Assembly (NCBI GenBank): GCA_003511825.1
Contig: DOIU01000044.1
Span: 1-12,089 of the forward strand
Length of the DNA: 12,089 bases
Direction of reading: 5' to 3'
Origin: Gammaproteobacteria bacterium
GTDB taxonomy: Bacteria; Pseudomonadota; Gammaproteobacteria; Granulosicoccales; Granulosicoccaceae
In this document: positions 11,486 to 12,089 of the stretch, one piece after another
Layout: every line of letters starts with the position of its first letter
Position numbering within the stretch: position 1 is the stretch's first letter
Notes under the pieces: generated by a model
The model's database searches: none
The model's input: the letters and a program-made list of their open reading frames with translations, nothing else
What the model was told of the DNA's origin: nothing
Program-made: the position numbers and the translations under genes

Positions 11486-12089
11486 ATGCCGACTAAGGAT
11501 GTGATGCCACCATTCCAGTCCCTCAATCGCGGCTATAACACGGCGTTTCGGCCGGGACGTTTGAGCTTGGGTATTGTCGCGCCGGTGGAAAACTACAACA
11601 CGCCGGTGCCGAGCATGGATCGGCATCTGGCGCGTGCGCAGGCAGCCGAGGCGCATGGGTTTGCGGCGCTTTGGTTGCGAGATGTCCCGTTTAATGTGCC
11701 TTCGTTTGGGGATGCAGGGCAAATCTATGATCCCTTCGTTTACCTCGGTGTGCTTGCAGCGCAGACTGAGCGCATTGCCCTGGGTGTTGCCAGTGTTGTA
11801 TTGCCCTTGCGCCATCCCGCGCATGTGGCAAAGGCAGCCGCAAGTGTTGATGACTTATCGGGTGGTCGACTGCTGCTGGGTGTGGCGTCGGGCGATCGGC
11901 CCGAGGAATACCCTGCGCTGAATTTGCCGTTTGAGGAGCGAGGCCGACGATTTCGGGAGAGTGTCGATTACATTCGTCACATGGGTGAGGATGCGCCCGC
12001 GTTTCAGAATGTGTATGGCAATCCGGGAGGGGGTATGGGTATGCTCCCTAAACACACGGGCAAGAAACTCCCTATGCTGATCACCGGCG
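11486..12089 (+). CDS. Luciferase-like (LLM class) flavin oxidoreductase, 3' truncated
   Basis: The frame starts at ATG 11486, with AAGGAAC at 11474-11480 as ribosome binding site, and is open to the window edge; 201 residues are visible of an expected 310-350. It is a bacterial-luciferase-fold oxidoreductase using FMN or F420: FRPGRLSLGIVAPVENY (about 21-37) is the first strand, AAEAHGFAALWLRDVP (53-68) the second, ERIALGVASVVLPLRHPAHVAKAAASVDDLSGGRLLLGVASGDRPEEY (96-143) the most characteristic part. Unlike long-chain alkane or nitrilotriacetate monooxygenases it has no long insertions in the visible part. It resembles the LLM subgroup I recall as TIGR03571. The usual partner is a flavin reductase, none of which is in view. 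The substrate cannot be predicted. Confidence 0.88.
   Translation, partial: MPTKDVMPPFQSLNRGYNTAFRPGRLSLGIVAPVENYNTPVPSMDRHLARAQAAEAHGFAALWLRDVPFNVPSFGDAGQIYDPFVYLGVLAAQTERIALGVASVVLPLRHPAHVAKAAASVDDLSGGRLLLGVASGDRPEEYPALNLPFEERGRRFRESVDYIRHMGEDAPAFQNVYGNPGGGMGMLPKHTGKKLPMLITG

Overview
The window looks like a chromosomal segment of a gammaproteobacterium. The order amtB-glnK-ubiK-comM is, as I recall, conserved in Pseudomonas and relatives, and the proteins read as marine or environmental gammaproteobacterial types. No rRNA, tRNA, CRISPR array, transposase or phage gene is visible. Genus cannot be fixed from this sequence alone.

Region 1 (1-2399, + strand) is the end of a surface-sugar operon. 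It holds the C-terminal CBS part of a KdsD-type arabinose-5-phosphate isomerase, a two-domain protein joining a NeuA-type cytidylyltransferase to a complete RraA-like aldolase-fold domain, and a metal-dependent (class II) KdsA. The set fits synthesis and CMP-activation of KDO or a related 3-deoxy-ulosonic acid. No KdsC-type phosphatase is present. The operon closes on a strong hairpin terminator at 2454-2488. This end is visibly more AT-rich than the rest of the window.

Region 2 (2548-4873) is a divergent signalling pair: a membrane-anchored FHA-domain protein (- strand) and a complete PP2C Ser/Thr phosphatase (+ strand). Between them lies a 45-codon frame with a near-ideal Shine-Dalgarno sequence, whose stop overlaps the phosphatase start. 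Region 3 (4874-5406) has one possible small single-span membrane protein on the - strand and tandem hairpins downstream of amtB.

Region 4 (5407-7283) is the nitrogen module. glnK-amtB is on the - strand behind a readable sigma-54 promoter (GG-N10-GC), an IHF-like site and two NtrC-type dyads 31 bp apart, so it should be switched on in nitrogen limitation. The same 261-bp gap separates it from the divergent ubiK-comM pair on the + strand (7278-9145; ubiquinone biosynthesis accessory factor and the transformation helicase ComM).

Region 5 (9146-12089) has an unrecognised lipoprotein gene (GTG start) convergent with a LysR regulator. The two share a bidirectional terminator, and the last LysR codons lie inside it. 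The LysR gene is divergent from a DUF1330 protein and a luciferase-like flavin monooxygenase that runs off the window edge. Two palindromes lie in the LysR/DUF1330 gap, one over the lysR start and one over the best sigma-70 promoter.

The most unusual items are the cytidylyltransferase-RraA fusion inside a KDO cassette and the small frame translationally linked to the PP2C phosphatase. Nothing here can be called a new defence or mobile system on the evidence visible.
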